From: JAUUSJ01 sp964439395 | GTDB taxonomy: Bacteria > Bacillota > Clostridia > Lachnospirales > Lachnospiraceae | Length of the DNA: 64,000 nt | Assembly: GCA_964439395.1 (NCBI GenBank) | Contig: CAYTNV010000017.1 | Coordinates: 10,343-74,342 of the forward strand | Direction of reading: 5' to 3' | Shown: piece after piece, positions 35,484-44,757 of the stretch | Layout: every line of letters begins with the position of its first letter | How positions within the stretch are numbered: position 1 is the first letter of the stretch | Translations under genes and position numbers: made by a program | Notes under the pieces: model-generated | What the model saw: only the letters and a program-made list of their open reading frames with translations | Database searches by the model: none | Told to the model about the DNA's origin: nothing

Positions 35484-36503
35484 TTAATAATAATAATCTA
35501 ATAAATATTGACAACGATCTAATGTATAGCTTGTCATAGTTCCCGTATAATCTGAGGATGAATCAGCAGCAGCATCTCGCTCATCAATCCAATCTAATTC
35601 ATCTAACCTCAGACTTTGGAATCTACTAGATTCTTTTCCAAGATTACTTCTAATTTCTTGATAAATTTCATTTAATAGATTATCACTTTTACTATAGCAA
35701 GCTCCCATCTCACTGTCTGATGCACTCCAATACTCCTCATAAAGCTGATCTAATCTAGATTGATAAGGATTTTCTGGCTCTTCCGTTGTAGTTGGCGGCT
35801 CATACACTGTTGTCGTGGTTGGTGATTCATACACCGTTGTTGTAGTTGGTGGTTCTTCCTCTATATTATATGATGTCGTCGTTGTCCCAGAATTGTAAGC
35901 CAAATCAGATTGAGATCTCATCTGCATCGCCATCCATAAAATTCCAATAGATACAATTCCTATCAAAACACAAAGACCAATAATAACTGTATTATTAGAC
36001 TTTTGTGGCGATGTATATTGTGGTAATACTTGTTGTGGTGAAGTGTTCGATGGTGTATGTGGTGGCGTATATGTTGGCGGTGTTTTCTTTTGTTGTTGCG
36101 TTGTCGTTTGCTGTATTGTTGTTTGCTGTGTTATCGTTTCCTCTTTTTTCGTATAAGCCACTGCAAAATCACGATAATAGTCCTCCTGCCAATCTCCCAA
36201 CATCATCAATGCTATAATAATTGTATCTACCGCTTTATCATTAAAACCTTCCTCAGAAATAAGTTTCGTCCTCACCTTTCCAACTATTTGCTTCTTTTGA
36301 TTTATCGGTTTTATACTACTTCCAATGAATTCTAATTGGAGTCCCCTTTCCATCGCACGTCTTAGCCATCCACATTCTACTGCGCACGAATTTCCTGAAA
36401 GGTCACTTATGACTCCCATAAATTTCTTGCCATCCCTTAAATCTATCCCACTCTTTTTAGCTTGTTCCTTTGCCTGGAGTATAGATTGATAAAACTGTTC
36501 CAT
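35484..36503 (-). CDS. shared-N-domain membrane protein with LprI-like (DUF1311) domain
   Basis: A 339-residue protein. Residues 1-115 are the shared helical domain (DLSGNSCAVECGWLRRAME, EEGFNDKAV, LGDWQE). A Gln/Thr/Pro-rich linker leads to one membrane segment (about 172-194), a Thr-rich external linker, and a C-terminal helical domain with YQSRLDQLYEEYW, LNEIYQEIR and LDELDWIDERDAAA, resembling LprI/DUF1311 lysozyme-inhibitor-type domains. The N-domain should be inside and the LprI-like domain outside. It follows the NPCBM-type gene by 63 bases and ends at a terminator. Confidence 0.75.
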   Translation of the reverse strand: MEQFYQSILQAKEQAKKSGIDLRDGKKFMGVISDLSGNSCAVECGWLRRAMERGLQLEFIGSSIKPINQKKQIVGKVRTKLISEEGFNDKAVDTIIIALMMLGDWQEDYYRDFAVAYTKKEETITQQTTIQQTTTQQQKKTPPTYTPPHTPSNTSPQQVLPQYTSPQKSNNTVIIGLCVLIGIVSIGILWMAMQMRSQSDLAYNSGTTTTSYNIEEEPPTTTTVYESPTTTTVYEPPTTTEEPENPYQSRLDQLYEEYWSASDSEMGACYSKSDNLLNEIYQEIRSNLGKESSRFQSLRLDELDWIDERDAAADSSSDYTGTMTSYTLDRCQYLLDYYY

Positions 36504-36566
36504 ATTATTTACTCCTACTTTTTGACTCTATGTATTTTTAAAAAATATTATTTATATTAATATTTT

Positions 36567-37736
36567 TTACTTATGCAGCCTAATATCGGCTAATATTGAT
36601 TCAATACACTCTCCTTGATTTTCAGACTCAGACCATTCAGACTCAGACCATATTTGTATTTTTAACTTATTGACACCAGTAAGGGGAACTTCAACTTTTT
36701 GTGATTCCTCGTTACTACTAATAAAACCGTCTTTTAACTTTTTTTCATCTCCATAAATTGCATACTTGGCTCTTCCAGGAAGAGTTTTGTCACTTTCCTT
36801 TACAATCTGAACTGCTGTTAATTTACTATATTGACCTCCAATATCCCATGTCCAATACTGATCTTGGTCCGAACTTTCATCTCCTCTACATAATGCTGTA
36901 TAATATTTTTCTCCATCTTTATCTGTTATATTATGTTTTAAACTTAACTTATCTGTTGTTTCTTCTTGTATTGGGTCTAATGAGCTTATCTCAATTGAAT
37001 CTGCCCCTGAATCTGTGGACGTAGTTGTTTTTTCCGTTGTTTTTGATGTTTCTTCTGTTACAGAGTCATTAGAAGCCATTTTATTTTCTCTTCCTAATAT
37101 CATCTTTCCAATCGAAAAAACTAACACCAGACATATTATGCCTCCAACTAATGGTATAACTATTTTTCTTATTCTTCCCCCATCAGACTCCTTTATAATA
37201 TCTACAGTTGCGTCTAAAGGTTTTGGCGCTCGATTTGAAAAGCTTTTTTTCTTCTGCTCAATATCAAATATTTCTTTTTTCGAATTTTTTGTGTTTTCAT
37301 TTATATTCACTTTCTCATTTAAAGGATTCTCTTCTTCCGTTTTCAAGCTTTCACTCTCAAATGTTATTTTACTATCTGTAGCACCAGCAGTATCAATGTA
37401 TGAAATATCGAAATCGTTGTAATAATCTTCCTTCCAATTTGCCAATAACATCAATGCTATAATCGTTACATCCACTGCAATATCATTGAGCTTCTCCTCT
37501 AAAGTGAGTTGTTTTCTTACTTTTCCAACTATCTGATTTTTTTCTTTTAATGTTTTTTGTTCCTTGCCGACAAACTCCATCTGCATATTTCTCTTCAATG
37601 CACATTTTAGCCATCTACATTCCAGATTACAGGAATCTCCAACTAGAGCCTTCATCTCTCTCATAATCATTTCACCGCTCGTCATATCAATTCCACTATT
37701 TCTGACTTTAGTTATGGCCTCATAAAATTTTTTCAT
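36567..37736 (-). CDS. shared-N-domain membrane protein with NPCBM-like domain
   Basis: A 389-residue protein: shared helical domain (1-115; CNLECRWLKCALKR, LEEKLNDIAVD, LANWKED), charged linker, membrane segment (about 192-213), Thr/Ser linker and a C-terminal beta-sandwich with YWTWDIGGQYSKLTA, KYAIYGDEKKL and VEVPLTGVNKLKIQI, which matches NPCBM/NEW2 carbohydrate-binding domains. Topology puts the glycan-binding domain outside. It is 25 bases from the pseudokinase gene upstream, so the two are co-transcribed. Confidence 0.78.
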   Translation of the reverse strand: MKKFYEAITKVRNSGIDMTSGEMIMREMKALVGDSCNLECRWLKCALKRNMQMEFVGKEQKTLKEKNQIVGKVRKQLTLEEKLNDIAVDVTIIALMLLANWKEDYYNDFDISYIDTAGATDSKITFESESLKTEEENPLNEKVNINENTKNSKKEIFDIEQKKKSFSNRAPKPLDATVDIIKESDGGRIRKIVIPLVGGIICLVLVFSIGKMILGRENKMASNDSVTEETSKTTEKTTTSTDSGADSIEISSLDPIQEETTDKLSLKHNITDKDGEKYYTALCRGDESSDQDQYWTWDIGGQYSKLTAVQIVKESDKTLPGRAKYAIYGDEKKLKDGFISSNEESQKVEVPLTGVNKLKIQIWSESEWSESENQGECIESILADIRLHK

Positions 37737-37761
37737 AGACTTTTTCTCCTAACTTTATACT

Positions 37762-39126
37762 TTATATGGAATTTATAGTTTTTCTTTTAACTTTTATTTC
37801 TTTTCCATAAACTTCAAATGAAATTCCCTGCTTTAATGGTATCAATTCCTTTGGCCGCACCTTTCTCGGTTCCTCAGCAGTTGTTTTGGCATTCCATTCT
37901 TTCTCACCCATATTTCTTATACCTAACTTTTTAGGATCCTTCTTGTTGGCTATAATTTGAGCCACGGGATCTAACGCATCTTCTGTATTATATTCTTTCT
38001 CCACTTGACAACGATAAATTCGGCTATCCACTGCCCCTGGAATAGAATAATCATCGAAATCTAAAGCTAACTCAAATTCAATCCTTGTTTCCCTTCCACA
38101 TCTATCACAAATATATATACCATTTCTTACATCTTTGGCTGGATCTGGCAAAGCCTCATTACCACAATATTGACACTTAACAATATCACTACGAAAACGA
38201 GTTAATGCAATAAACCACTCTCGTTCCGTTACCCTCGTCTCTGGCTCCTCAATTCCTTTCTCAGAAAAATCTCTAATAAACAATCCTTTTATGTATTTTG
38301 GTAGTTTGGGCCATAACTTTTTTACATCAGCATGAATGATTTCATCTGGAGCATTATCATCATTATCTTCTTTTCTATTTGCCATAATAAAACTTGCCTT
38401 TTTCCCATATAATTCCTTCCTTAAATTGGAGGAGATACATGGGACTACTGATTTCTTTCCTTCTAATGGATGTCCATTGCAAAGTAACATAAACAAAATA
38501 ACCGCTAAAGAGAATCTATGACTATAAATATCAGATTCTGCTCCCTCCACTATTTCAGGGGCAACAAATCGTGGATATACCGTTCTTACTTTTTCTTTCT
38601 CTTCTATCTCTATAATATCCTCTATCATTATTTTGCCAGTACTTTTATTTATCCAGATAGATTCTGCAAGTGAAGAATATAAAATTCCCTTCTCTCCAAG
38701 AAGTTTATATGCATAAACGATTTGAAGAGCAATATCTATTTTTTTCTTATAAGAAAGCTTTTCCCTTCCATTTACTATTTCTAAAAATTGCTCATATTCG
38801 TTCCCAATACTTTCTCTAATATATCCAAAAGATCCAGCCTTATTTACAATATCTAATGGCCACAAAATAAATGTATCTATTGAATCTGTTGAACCCGTCT
38901 TATTTTTGAGTATTTTTTCCCTTACATTTTTATTTAATTGATGTATATCTTCATTTTCTAATTCTAATGACTTTTTACGCCATCTGAATTCTTTATTTTT
39001 TCCTTTACATTTTACTGTATAAGTGCACCACTTACCTCCACTCTCATTTCTTTTTTCTATTACAAACTCAGTTCCCCAATCAGCTGTACATGTTTGCCCC
39101 TTTTTCCATATTGTTGATTCATCCAT
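37762..39126 (-). CDS. pseudokinase with C-terminal zinc ribbon (paralogue of the kinase at 41656)
   Basis: A 454-residue protein aligned along its length with the kinase at 41656, including a zinc ribbon (CQYC...CDRCGRE), DYSIPGAVDSRIYRCQ, ALDPVAQIIANKKDPKKLGI and KELIPLKQGI. The catalytic motifs are lost: the ATP lysine region reads EFRWRKKSLE, the HRD position reads YSSLAES and the DFG position reads IEDIIEIE. It probably binds partners or regulates the active kinase. A terminator lies between it and the PP2C gene upstream, so it may be expressed separately or at lower level. Confidence 0.8.
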   Translation of the reverse strand: MDESTIWKKGQTCTADWGTEFVIEKRNESGGKWCTYTVKCKGKNKEFRWRKKSLELENEDIHQLNKNVREKILKNKTGSTDSIDTFILWPLDIVNKAGSFGYIRESIGNEYEQFLEIVNGREKLSYKKKIDIALQIVYAYKLLGEKGILYSSLAESIWINKSTGKIMIEDIIEIEEKEKVRTVYPRFVAPEIVEGAESDIYSHRFSLAVILFMLLCNGHPLEGKKSVVPCISSNLRKELYGKKASFIMANRKEDNDDNAPDEIIHADVKKLWPKLPKYIKGLFIRDFSEKGIEEPETRVTEREWFIALTRFRSDIVKCQYCGNEALPDPAKDVRNGIYICDRCGRETRIEFELALDFDDYSIPGAVDSRIYRCQVEKEYNTEDALDPVAQIIANKKDPKKLGIRNMGEKEWNAKTTAEEPRKVRPKELIPLKQGISFEVYGKEIKVKRKTINSI

Positions 39127-39154
39127 TATTTCTCACCTACTTTCCTTTCTAATA

Positions 39155-39203
39155 AAAAATTGTTGCAAAGTTTTTTCTCTCTTAATCTTGCAACAATTTT
39201 TTC
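39155..39203 (-). terminator. terminator between the PP2C and pseudokinase genes
   Basis: Minus-strand TTGTTGCAAG/CTTTGCAACAA stem followed by TTTTTTATT, in a 90-base gap. Confidence 0.8.
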
Positions 39204-39216
39204 ATTGCTCCTCCTT

Positions 39217-40821
39217 TTATAGAGAGCCAATTTCATTTTTGTTCATTTTTTCCTTTATTTCTACTATCTTGTTTTTTAATTCTTCATATTTCGCTTTATA
39301 TTCTATAAATTCTTGATATGTTGGATCCTTCTCAAGTTCGTCTGTCTTTTTTTCTACTTCTTGTATATGCTCTTTTTGTTTTTGAATTTGAGCCTCTAAA
39401 TCTTTTAATTTTTCTCCTTGTTTCTTCTTCTCTTTTACTTTTTCTTCCAACTTTTCCTTATAAAACCTTTTACGGTCTTCTACCAAAGTGCCAATCCTGT
39501 TTGAATCTAATAATTTATTTGTTGGATTAATATATGTATTGTATACCTCTATTTTTTCCGTTAATGTTCGGCAACCTTCCCAAGCTTTTTTTAAATCATT
39601 ATATAAGTTACAATACTCCTCTATTCCCCCTTCCGTATCCTCTTTTTTCTTTTTTAATTTCGTTTTCTCCTCCTCTAATTCCTTTTTTTTTCGCTTTACT
39701 TCTTCACACTCTTTCCTAACTTCTTCCTTTCTTGAGCGTATTTTATTTGCACGTTGTTCCAAAATCCCATACTTTCGCTCCATAGAACCAAGCTTCTCTT
39801 CCCACTGTCTAAGCTCATCTTGAAGATTATATCTTATTACATTCTTTTTGAAAGCCTCTTTAAACTGTTTCGCTTTTTCTAAATCAACGATTCCGCTGAC
39901 AGAGACATCATCTCCACTTCCCGTTTCACTAAACTTTGGCAACTGATTTTCCAAATCATTTTCAAAGTTGCTTTTACATTTTTCTTTTGATGATGCTACT
40001 TTTTCATAACAATCTAATAATTGGCAAGTGATATTCCGATAAAACATATGTGTACCTTCCATATAATGTTTATCATTTTTTTCTAGACTGGAATCTATAT
40101 ACGAATCCTCTACACCATCACTTCCCATATAACAAGCAATCACTGATTTTTCTTTCAACAAAATCACATTAGATCGAATGCTTTGCAATACATCCACATC
40201 ACACATAGAGGTTGTAATATTTTCATGACATCTAGGATCCCACGGTATCGGCTGATTTACTGTATTATCCTCATAAAATACGTCGCATCTTCCATCACCC
40301 TGCTGAATTAATACAAAATAATCTGGTAATCTAAGGGCAGCAATTACAGTAGTCCCATAGAGATGTTCTAAGTGCTCTCTTCTTCGATATTGTTCGGCAT
40401 AGAATTCACCTGATTTTTCTATCTCCTCCTCTGATGGAAGATTACTATTCAAGTGTTTTATCACCGCTTTTTTCCATTTAGAAACAATCGAATCTGTCAA
40501 AGTTTTCATCATTTGTCTCTGATACTTAGGAATTGCAAATTGCTCATAGATTCCAAAAGAACCATCTGCCTCTTCTCTCTCTTTTAACATAGTTTTGGCA
40601 AATTCTTTGAAATCCTCCAACACAATTTCAACAATCTTTTTAGAACCAACCTCGCTTCTTGGACAAGCAGATGAGCCATGCCCATCTGCTATCACAGCAA
40701 TATAATAAGGTTTTCCTTCTTCTTCTCCGTTATAGTCACCAGAACAATCTTGACATGGCTTTTGTTTTTGTTCATGCAAATATCCCATTACCGATTTGTG
40801 AAAGGTAATAAAATCACTCAT
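39217..40821 (-). CDS. PP2C-type protein phosphatase with long C-terminal coiled coil
   Basis: A 534-residue protein. The N-terminal half is a metal-dependent PP2C phosphatase (CQDCSGDY, VIADGHGSS, YGTTVIAAL, QQGDGRCDVF, MGSDGVED, GSGDDVSVSGIV). From about residue 330 the protein is an extended charged coiled coil. It should reverse phosphorylation by the kinase at 41656. The ATG at 40821 is chosen for its AAGGAG six bases upstream; a longer frame starts within the ribosome site. It follows the vWA gene with an 18-base gap, completing a kinase-vWA-PP2C triad. Confidence 0.88.
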   Translation of the reverse strand: MSDFITFHKSVMGYLHEQKQKPCQDCSGDYNGEEEGKPYYIAVIADGHGSSACPRSEVGSKKIVEIVLEDFKEFAKTMLKEREEADGSFGIYEQFAIPKYQRQMMKTLTDSIVSKWKKAVIKHLNSNLPSEEEIEKSGEFYAEQYRRREHLEHLYGTTVIAALRLPDYFVLIQQGDGRCDVFYEDNTVNQPIPWDPRCHENITTSMCDVDVLQSIRSNVILLKEKSVIACYMGSDGVEDSYIDSSLEKNDKHYMEGTHMFYRNITCQLLDCYEKVASSKEKCKSNFENDLENQLPKFSETGSGDDVSVSGIVDLEKAKQFKEAFKKNVIRYNLQDELRQWEEKLGSMERKYGILEQRANKIRSRKEEVRKECEEVKRKKKELEEEKTKLKKKKEDTEGGIEEYCNLYNDLKKAWEGCRTLTEKIEVYNTYINPTNKLLDSNRIGTLVEDRKRFYKEKLEEKVKEKKKQGEKLKDLEAQIQKQKEHIQEVEKKTDELEKDPTYQEFIEYKAKYEELKNKIVEIKEKMNKNEIGSL

Positions 40822-40839
40822 ATATTCTCCTTCCATATT

Positions 40840-41646
40840 TTACCATTCATCATCATCCCATCCATCACCAAAATCATCACCTGAAGGAAAATCATCTTCC
40901 CAATCATCTGGCTCTGGATCATAATTTTTAACATCTCCCCCGACAATAATATCATTTGGCATTCCATTTTGCTGCACAACTCCTTCTACAATCGAGGCTC
41001 CATCCACCGCCGTATTAGAAGTCTGACTTTGACTTGCCAACATAGACGCTGTAACGGAGGCAAATCGAATTAATTTAGCAAATGTATCCAAGTCGTCTGT
41101 CTTGATTACAGCCTCGCTATTTCCAACTACCTCTGCAATCATCTTAAGATCCGCATTATCTCCCATTGCAAATCCAATTTTCGTAGCTCTTCTAAACCAT
41201 TTATTATTTTGGCGAATTTTATCCAGTTCTCTTTTATAATCATCCGTGGCATATCCATCTGACATGAAAATAATAATAGGAACATAGGCACCTGTCATAG
41301 AACTCAAAAATGCATTTCTAGATAATTTAGAATTTAACTCCGCAAGAGCATCTCCCACCTGAGTAAGACCTGCTGCCTCTAAATCTTGCCATATGAAATC
41401 TTCTACACTCTCTGGTTGACTAGAAATCCATCTAACATTACTATTAAATTCCATAACCCCAATCTTTACGTTCGCATCTGCATTCTTCTTTGCAACCTCT
41501 TTTAATGCGATAACTGTCTCCTCCATCGCACGATTCAATTTGGCAATCTGTGTTCCCGCCATACTTCCTGAAGTATCCAAAACATAAAAAACATGTAAAT
41601 CTCTATTTGGTACTCTCTCCATTTCTCCCATATTCGGCATAATCAT
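40840..41646 (-). CDS. von Willebrand factor A (TerY-like) protein
   Basis: A 268-residue cytoplasmic vWA protein. The MIDAS metal site is seen in VFYVLDTSGSMAGTQIAKLN, with a Thr in AAGLTQVGDAL and Asp in IIFMSDGYATDD. The C-terminal 60 residues are acidic (EPDDWEDDFPSGDD...DDDEW). TerY-type vWA proteins operate with PP2C phosphatases and zinc-ribbon kinases in stress and conflict systems; the same triad is present here. It lies 9 bases after the kinase gene. Confidence 0.85.
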   Translation of the reverse strand: MIMPNMGEMERVPNRDLHVFYVLDTSGSMAGTQIAKLNRAMEETVIALKEVAKKNADANVKIGVMEFNSNVRWISSQPESVEDFIWQDLEAAGLTQVGDALAELNSKLSRNAFLSSMTGAYVPIIIFMSDGYATDDYKRELDKIRQNNKWFRRATKIGFAMGDNADLKMIAEVVGNSEAVIKTDDLDTFAKLIRFASVTASMLASQSQTSNTAVDGASIVEGVVQQNGMPNDIIVGGDVKNYDPEPDDWEDDFPSGDDFGDGWDDDEW

Positions 41647-41655
41647 ATTCCTCCC

Positions 41656-42969
41656 TTAATTTTCTCTAATTTCAATCGTTTCGTTATGCACCTCAAATTT
41701 AATACCATCCTTTAAAGGTATCAATTCTTTGGGCTGCACCTTTCTCGCCTTACCTGTGGACGTAACCGCATTCCAAATCTTTTCACTCTCATTTCTAATA
41801 CCAAGCCTCTTCGGATCTGCCTTATTCGCCACAACTCTTGCAATAGGATCAAGCGCTTCATTCTCCTTACAAACTCCTAACTGACAGCGATAAATTCGAC
41901 TATCTGGTATTCCTGGAATGCTGTAATCTCGGAATTTTAATCTAAATAAAATATTCGTCTTCCTTCCGCAACTTTCACATTTCTTATTTGCTCCTTCCTG
42001 CGTGAAAATCTCATTTCCACATCTGCAAGGAACAATCTCACTGCGAAATCTCACTAATGCATCGAGCCATTCCTTTTCCCTTGGTCTGACATTTGATCTC
42101 TCAAATGCTTCTTTACTAAACGCCTGTAAGAACAATTTTTGCATATATTCAGGAAGATATTTCCACACTCGAATGACATTTTTATGCACTTCTGTATCTG
42201 GACCGTTCTCCTTATTTTGGGGATCCATAATAAAAATCGGATCTGTTCCATAAAGCTTTTCCTGCAACTGTGGGGTAAGGCAAGGAGTCATCGATCTCTT
42301 CCCTTCCAATGGATGATTAAAGGTAAATATAATAAACAAGATAATGGACATAGAAAAACGGTCGCTCAAGTTATTTGGCATTGTTTTTCCTGTAACAACC
42401 TCTGGTGCCATATAACGAGGCTTTCCCAAAATTCCGGTTTCTGTCTTATCCGGCGCTACATTATCATTATCGCAAATTAACACCTTACCATTTTTAGGAT
42501 TAATAAAAAAGTTTCCATCATTTAAGTCCTGATAGCTATATCCCTTATTATGCAAAATTCGATATGCTGATACGATATGCAATGCCGCATCAATCGCCCT
42601 TCGGTAAGATACAAAGCGAACATTTGTCAACATAAACTCTGATAATTCATAATATTCTTTTGGTCGCAAATCCATGACATATCCAAAAACTCCGTCTACC
42701 CACAATGTAATATCTAAAGGCCATAAAAATTCATCGCTTGGAGAACCATTTACTACATTATTTTTAATATTATCGTAAAAAGCCTTAGGATTTTTTCCCA
42801 TTCCCTGTGGCTTATACCATTTTAATGCCTTTTTCTCTCCATTATATCTTATAATGTATACATCTCCCTGACCTCCCTCGGCCAACCATTGTACCACAAC
42901 TATCTCACTGCCCATAATTGTCTGTATCTTAGTGCCAAGTGTCAGCTTTCCATTTCCATCAACTGCCAT
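41656..42969 (-). CDS. protein kinase with C-terminal zinc ribbon (TerY-P-type)
   Basis: A 437-residue kinase. Motifs: GGQGDVYIIR glycine loop, ATP lysine in KKALKWYKP, YSYQDLNDGNFFI at the catalytic loop (QD instead of RD), ICDNDNV at the metal loop (DND instead of DFG), and MAPEVVTG. The C-terminal part carries a zinc ribbon (CRCGNE...CESCGRKT) and the DYSIPGIPDSRIYRCQ segment shared with the pseudokinase at 37762. Divergent but probably active, as key Asp, Asn and Lys are kept. Its gene leads directly into vWA and PP2C genes. Confidence 0.85.
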   Translation of the reverse strand: MAVDGNGKLTLGTKIQTIMGSEIVVVQWLAEGGQGDVYIIRYNGEKKALKWYKPQGMGKNPKAFYDNIKNNVVNGSPSDEFLWPLDITLWVDGVFGYVMDLRPKEYYELSEFMLTNVRFVSYRRAIDAALHIVSAYRILHNKGYSYQDLNDGNFFINPKNGKVLICDNDNVAPDKTETGILGKPRYMAPEVVTGKTMPNNLSDRFSMSIILFIIFTFNHPLEGKRSMTPCLTPQLQEKLYGTDPIFIMDPQNKENGPDTEVHKNVIRVWKYLPEYMQKLFLQAFSKEAFERSNVRPREKEWLDALVRFRSEIVPCRCGNEIFTQEGANKKCESCGRKTNILFRLKFRDYSIPGIPDSRIYRCQLGVCKENEALDPIARVVANKADPKRLGIRNESEKIWNAVTSTGKARKVQPKELIPLKDGIKFEVHNETIEIREN

Positions 42970-43001
42970 TTTCTCTAGTTTCCTTTCTGTATTATGATAT
43001 T

Positions 43002-43319
43002 TTATCCTCTCTTAAGTGTCTTTGTTTTTATTCCACTACCACTGCCAGTACCACCTAAATAATCTTCGATTGAGTCAGCAGTGCTATTTAATTTTGGTGA
43101 GAGAGCATTCACCGCTTCTTCACAATTTTTTATAGCCACTGCTATAATACGAAGAAGCTCATAAAAATCTTTACTGTGAACTCCAAGACTTTCCTCGCAA
43201 GATTGATAAAGTTGAAATAACTTCTCTGTACTTTGCCCAATATTGTTGACTGCTATTGGCATCACTTCTGCAAATTCCCGAAGAGATTGTACTCCTTCTT
43301 TACATAAATATAAATCCAA
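43002..43319 (-). CDS. small helical protein, WXG100/LXG-partner-like (copy 2)
   Basis: A 105-residue helical-hairpin-like protein (LYLCKEGVQSLREFAEVMP, IGQSTEKLFQLYQSCEESLG, VHSKDFYELL) ending in a Gly/Lys-rich tail. It is a paralogue of the protein at 44057. Size, helicity and position beside an FtsK-type ATPase suggest a secreted partner or chaperone of a type VII-like system, but there is no WXG motif. The start is TTG with GGAG nine bases upstream. Confidence 0.65.
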   Translation of the reverse strand: MDLYLCKEGVQSLREFAEVMPIAVNNIGQSTEKLFQLYQSCEESLGVHSKDFYELLRIIAVAIKNCEEAVNALSPKLNSTADSIEDYLGGTGSGSGIKTKTLKRG

Positions 43320-43337
43320 TTACTCGCTCTCCTTTTT

Positions 43338-44045
43338 TCATTTTATTTCTCTTAACATTCTTCTATACTGTAATCTTCTATTTCCAATCGACCTATGTAA
43401 CTGTTGCTTTGAACCTACAAATCGCCTTCCTTCTATTTTCAGAAGCTTCAATGTAGATGGATAATGTTTCCAAACTGCATGTACAGCTCTATAACTTTTC
43501 TCTACTCCAATTCCTCCCATATGAGTAAATACTGCATTGATACGTGTAGGAATCGCTATCATTGTTTTTCGATCCCCACATTCATGCCAAGTAAGCTCTC
43601 TATCGCTCATCCTCTTTTGTACTTCTCTTACAGTAACTTTTCTCCCATATTTTTGACTCAAAATCTTTGCCGCATAAGAATTAGCGAAAGCATAAGATTT
43701 TCCTCGACTAATTGGCATATTCTCAAGCTTTATAACTCCAATTTCTTTGTCCGCAAATGGATAAAAATCAGGCTCATTATGGCTATATATTATCGTATTC
43801 ACTCCGTAATTTGCGTCCATCCATTGCTTTAACTTCGCCCCGTTACAAGAAAATTCTTTTCCATTTTTTCTCCACTTAACCTGAATATTATCATCTAATA
43901 TAAAAGCAGAATTTCCTACTCTAACTTCATCAGCCCATTTTCCTTTTTTAGTTGGAAGCGGAAAAGCTATTACATTTTGGTTTATAAAATCTTTTATCCG
44001 ATTCAAAGAATTTTCCTCTCCCACTTTAAGACTTCTCTCTCCCAA
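43338..44045 (-). CDS. possible HNH-type nuclease effector
   Basis: A 235-residue protein without signal peptide. The central region has TIIYSHNEPDFYPFADKEI and LTWHECGDRKTMIAIPTRI followed by FTHMGGIG; T-W-H...M..IP..I...H.GG is the pattern of AHH/SHH-like HNH nuclease toxins of polymorphic toxin systems. The C-terminal 60 residues are very basic. It lies between two related small helical proteins in the type VII-like operon, as expected for an effector with targeting partners. No adjacent immunity gene is obvious. The TTG at 44045 is a tentative start; another TTG 13 codons in has a better ribosome site. Confidence 0.6.
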   Translation of the reverse strand: MGERSLKVGEENSLNRIKDFINQNVIAFPLPTKKGKWADEVRVGNSAFILDDNIQVKWRKNGKEFSCNGAKLKQWMDANYGVNTIIYSHNEPDFYPFADKEIGVIKLENMPISRGKSYAFANSYAAKILSQKYGRKVTVREVQKRMSDRELTWHECGDRKTMIAIPTRINAVFTHMGGIGVEKSYRAVHAVWKHYPSTLKLLKIEGRRFVGSKQQLHRSIGNRRLQYRRMLREIK

Positions 44046-44056
44046 AGCAGGATTCC

Positions 44057-44353
44057 CTAATTTCCCGATACATTAGATGATATATAAGATTCAATACTAC
44101 TTGCTGTACTTTCTAATTTTATTGGTAATTCCTGGACTGCATCCGCTGCTGACCTTTGCGCACTTTTTACGTACTCTAAAATCTCCAAAAACTGTCCACC
44201 GTGAACTCCTACATCTTCTGAGACAGAATTATACACATTCATTAATTTTTCTGTACTTTGTTCTATATTTTGAACAGCAACAGGAATCGCCTGTGCAAAT
44301 TCTCTTAATGCTGACACTCCTTCAGCGCAATAATATAAATTAATCCCCGACAT
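44057..44353 (-). CDS. small helical protein, WXG100/LXG-partner-like (copy 1)
   Basis: A 98-residue helical protein (LYYCAEGVSALREFAQAIP, IEQSTEKLMNVYNSVSEDVG, VHGGQFLEILEYVKSAQRS) closely related to that at 43002; the pair flanks the HNH-like gene. The ATG at 44353 is chosen because AAAGGAG lies seven bases before it. It is a likely secreted or targeting partner in a type VII-like system; this is inferred from size, helicity and position. Confidence 0.68.
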   Translation of the reverse strand: MSGINLYYCAEGVSALREFAQAIPVAVQNIEQSTEKLMNVYNSVSEDVGVHGGQFLEILEYVKSAQRSAADAVQELPIKLESTASSIESYISSNVSGN

Positions 44354-44439
44354 TCTTTTTCTCCTTTCAACGAAATCTACTTTCATAAATAATACTGAGA
44401 AGTATTTTGTAGTATATTTATAACCAAATATTTTTTATC

Positions 44440-44715
44440 CTACCTTATACTATTATATACATCCATTGCTCTTTGATAATCTTTTCTCAAAGCTACAGCT
44501 GCCTCTGAAGCAGTCTGTGATGCTCTTTGTAATTGATTTAGAGCTTCTCCTAATTGCTGTAAATACTTTTGTACAACTGCGTCATTTCCCATTGCCTCAC
44601 TACAAACATTCCCCGCCTGCACTAAAACTTGTGCATTTGTCTGCAATTCTCCCTGATATGCATCTACTGCATTAATCAACGTCAATAAAGCATCCGTATT
44701 TAAAGTTTGTCCCAT
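44440..44715 (-). CDS. WXG100-like small helical protein
   Basis: A 91-residue all-helical protein (LINAVDAYQGELQTNAQVLV ... KYLQQLGEALNQLQRASQ ... ALRKDYQRAMDVYNSI) of the length and helix-turn-helix layout of ESAT-6/WXG100 proteins, though the central WXG is replaced (around CSEAMGND). It lies 42 bases after the FtsK-type ATPase gene, the usual position for type VII substrates. Confidence 0.7.
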   Translation of the reverse strand: MGQTLNTDALLTLINAVDAYQGELQTNAQVLVQAGNVCSEAMGNDAVVQKYLQQLGEALNQLQRASQTASEAAVALRKDYQRAMDVYNSIR

Positions 44716-44757
44716 ATTTTTTCCTTCTTTCTTTTATTTATTGTCAATAGTTTTCTT

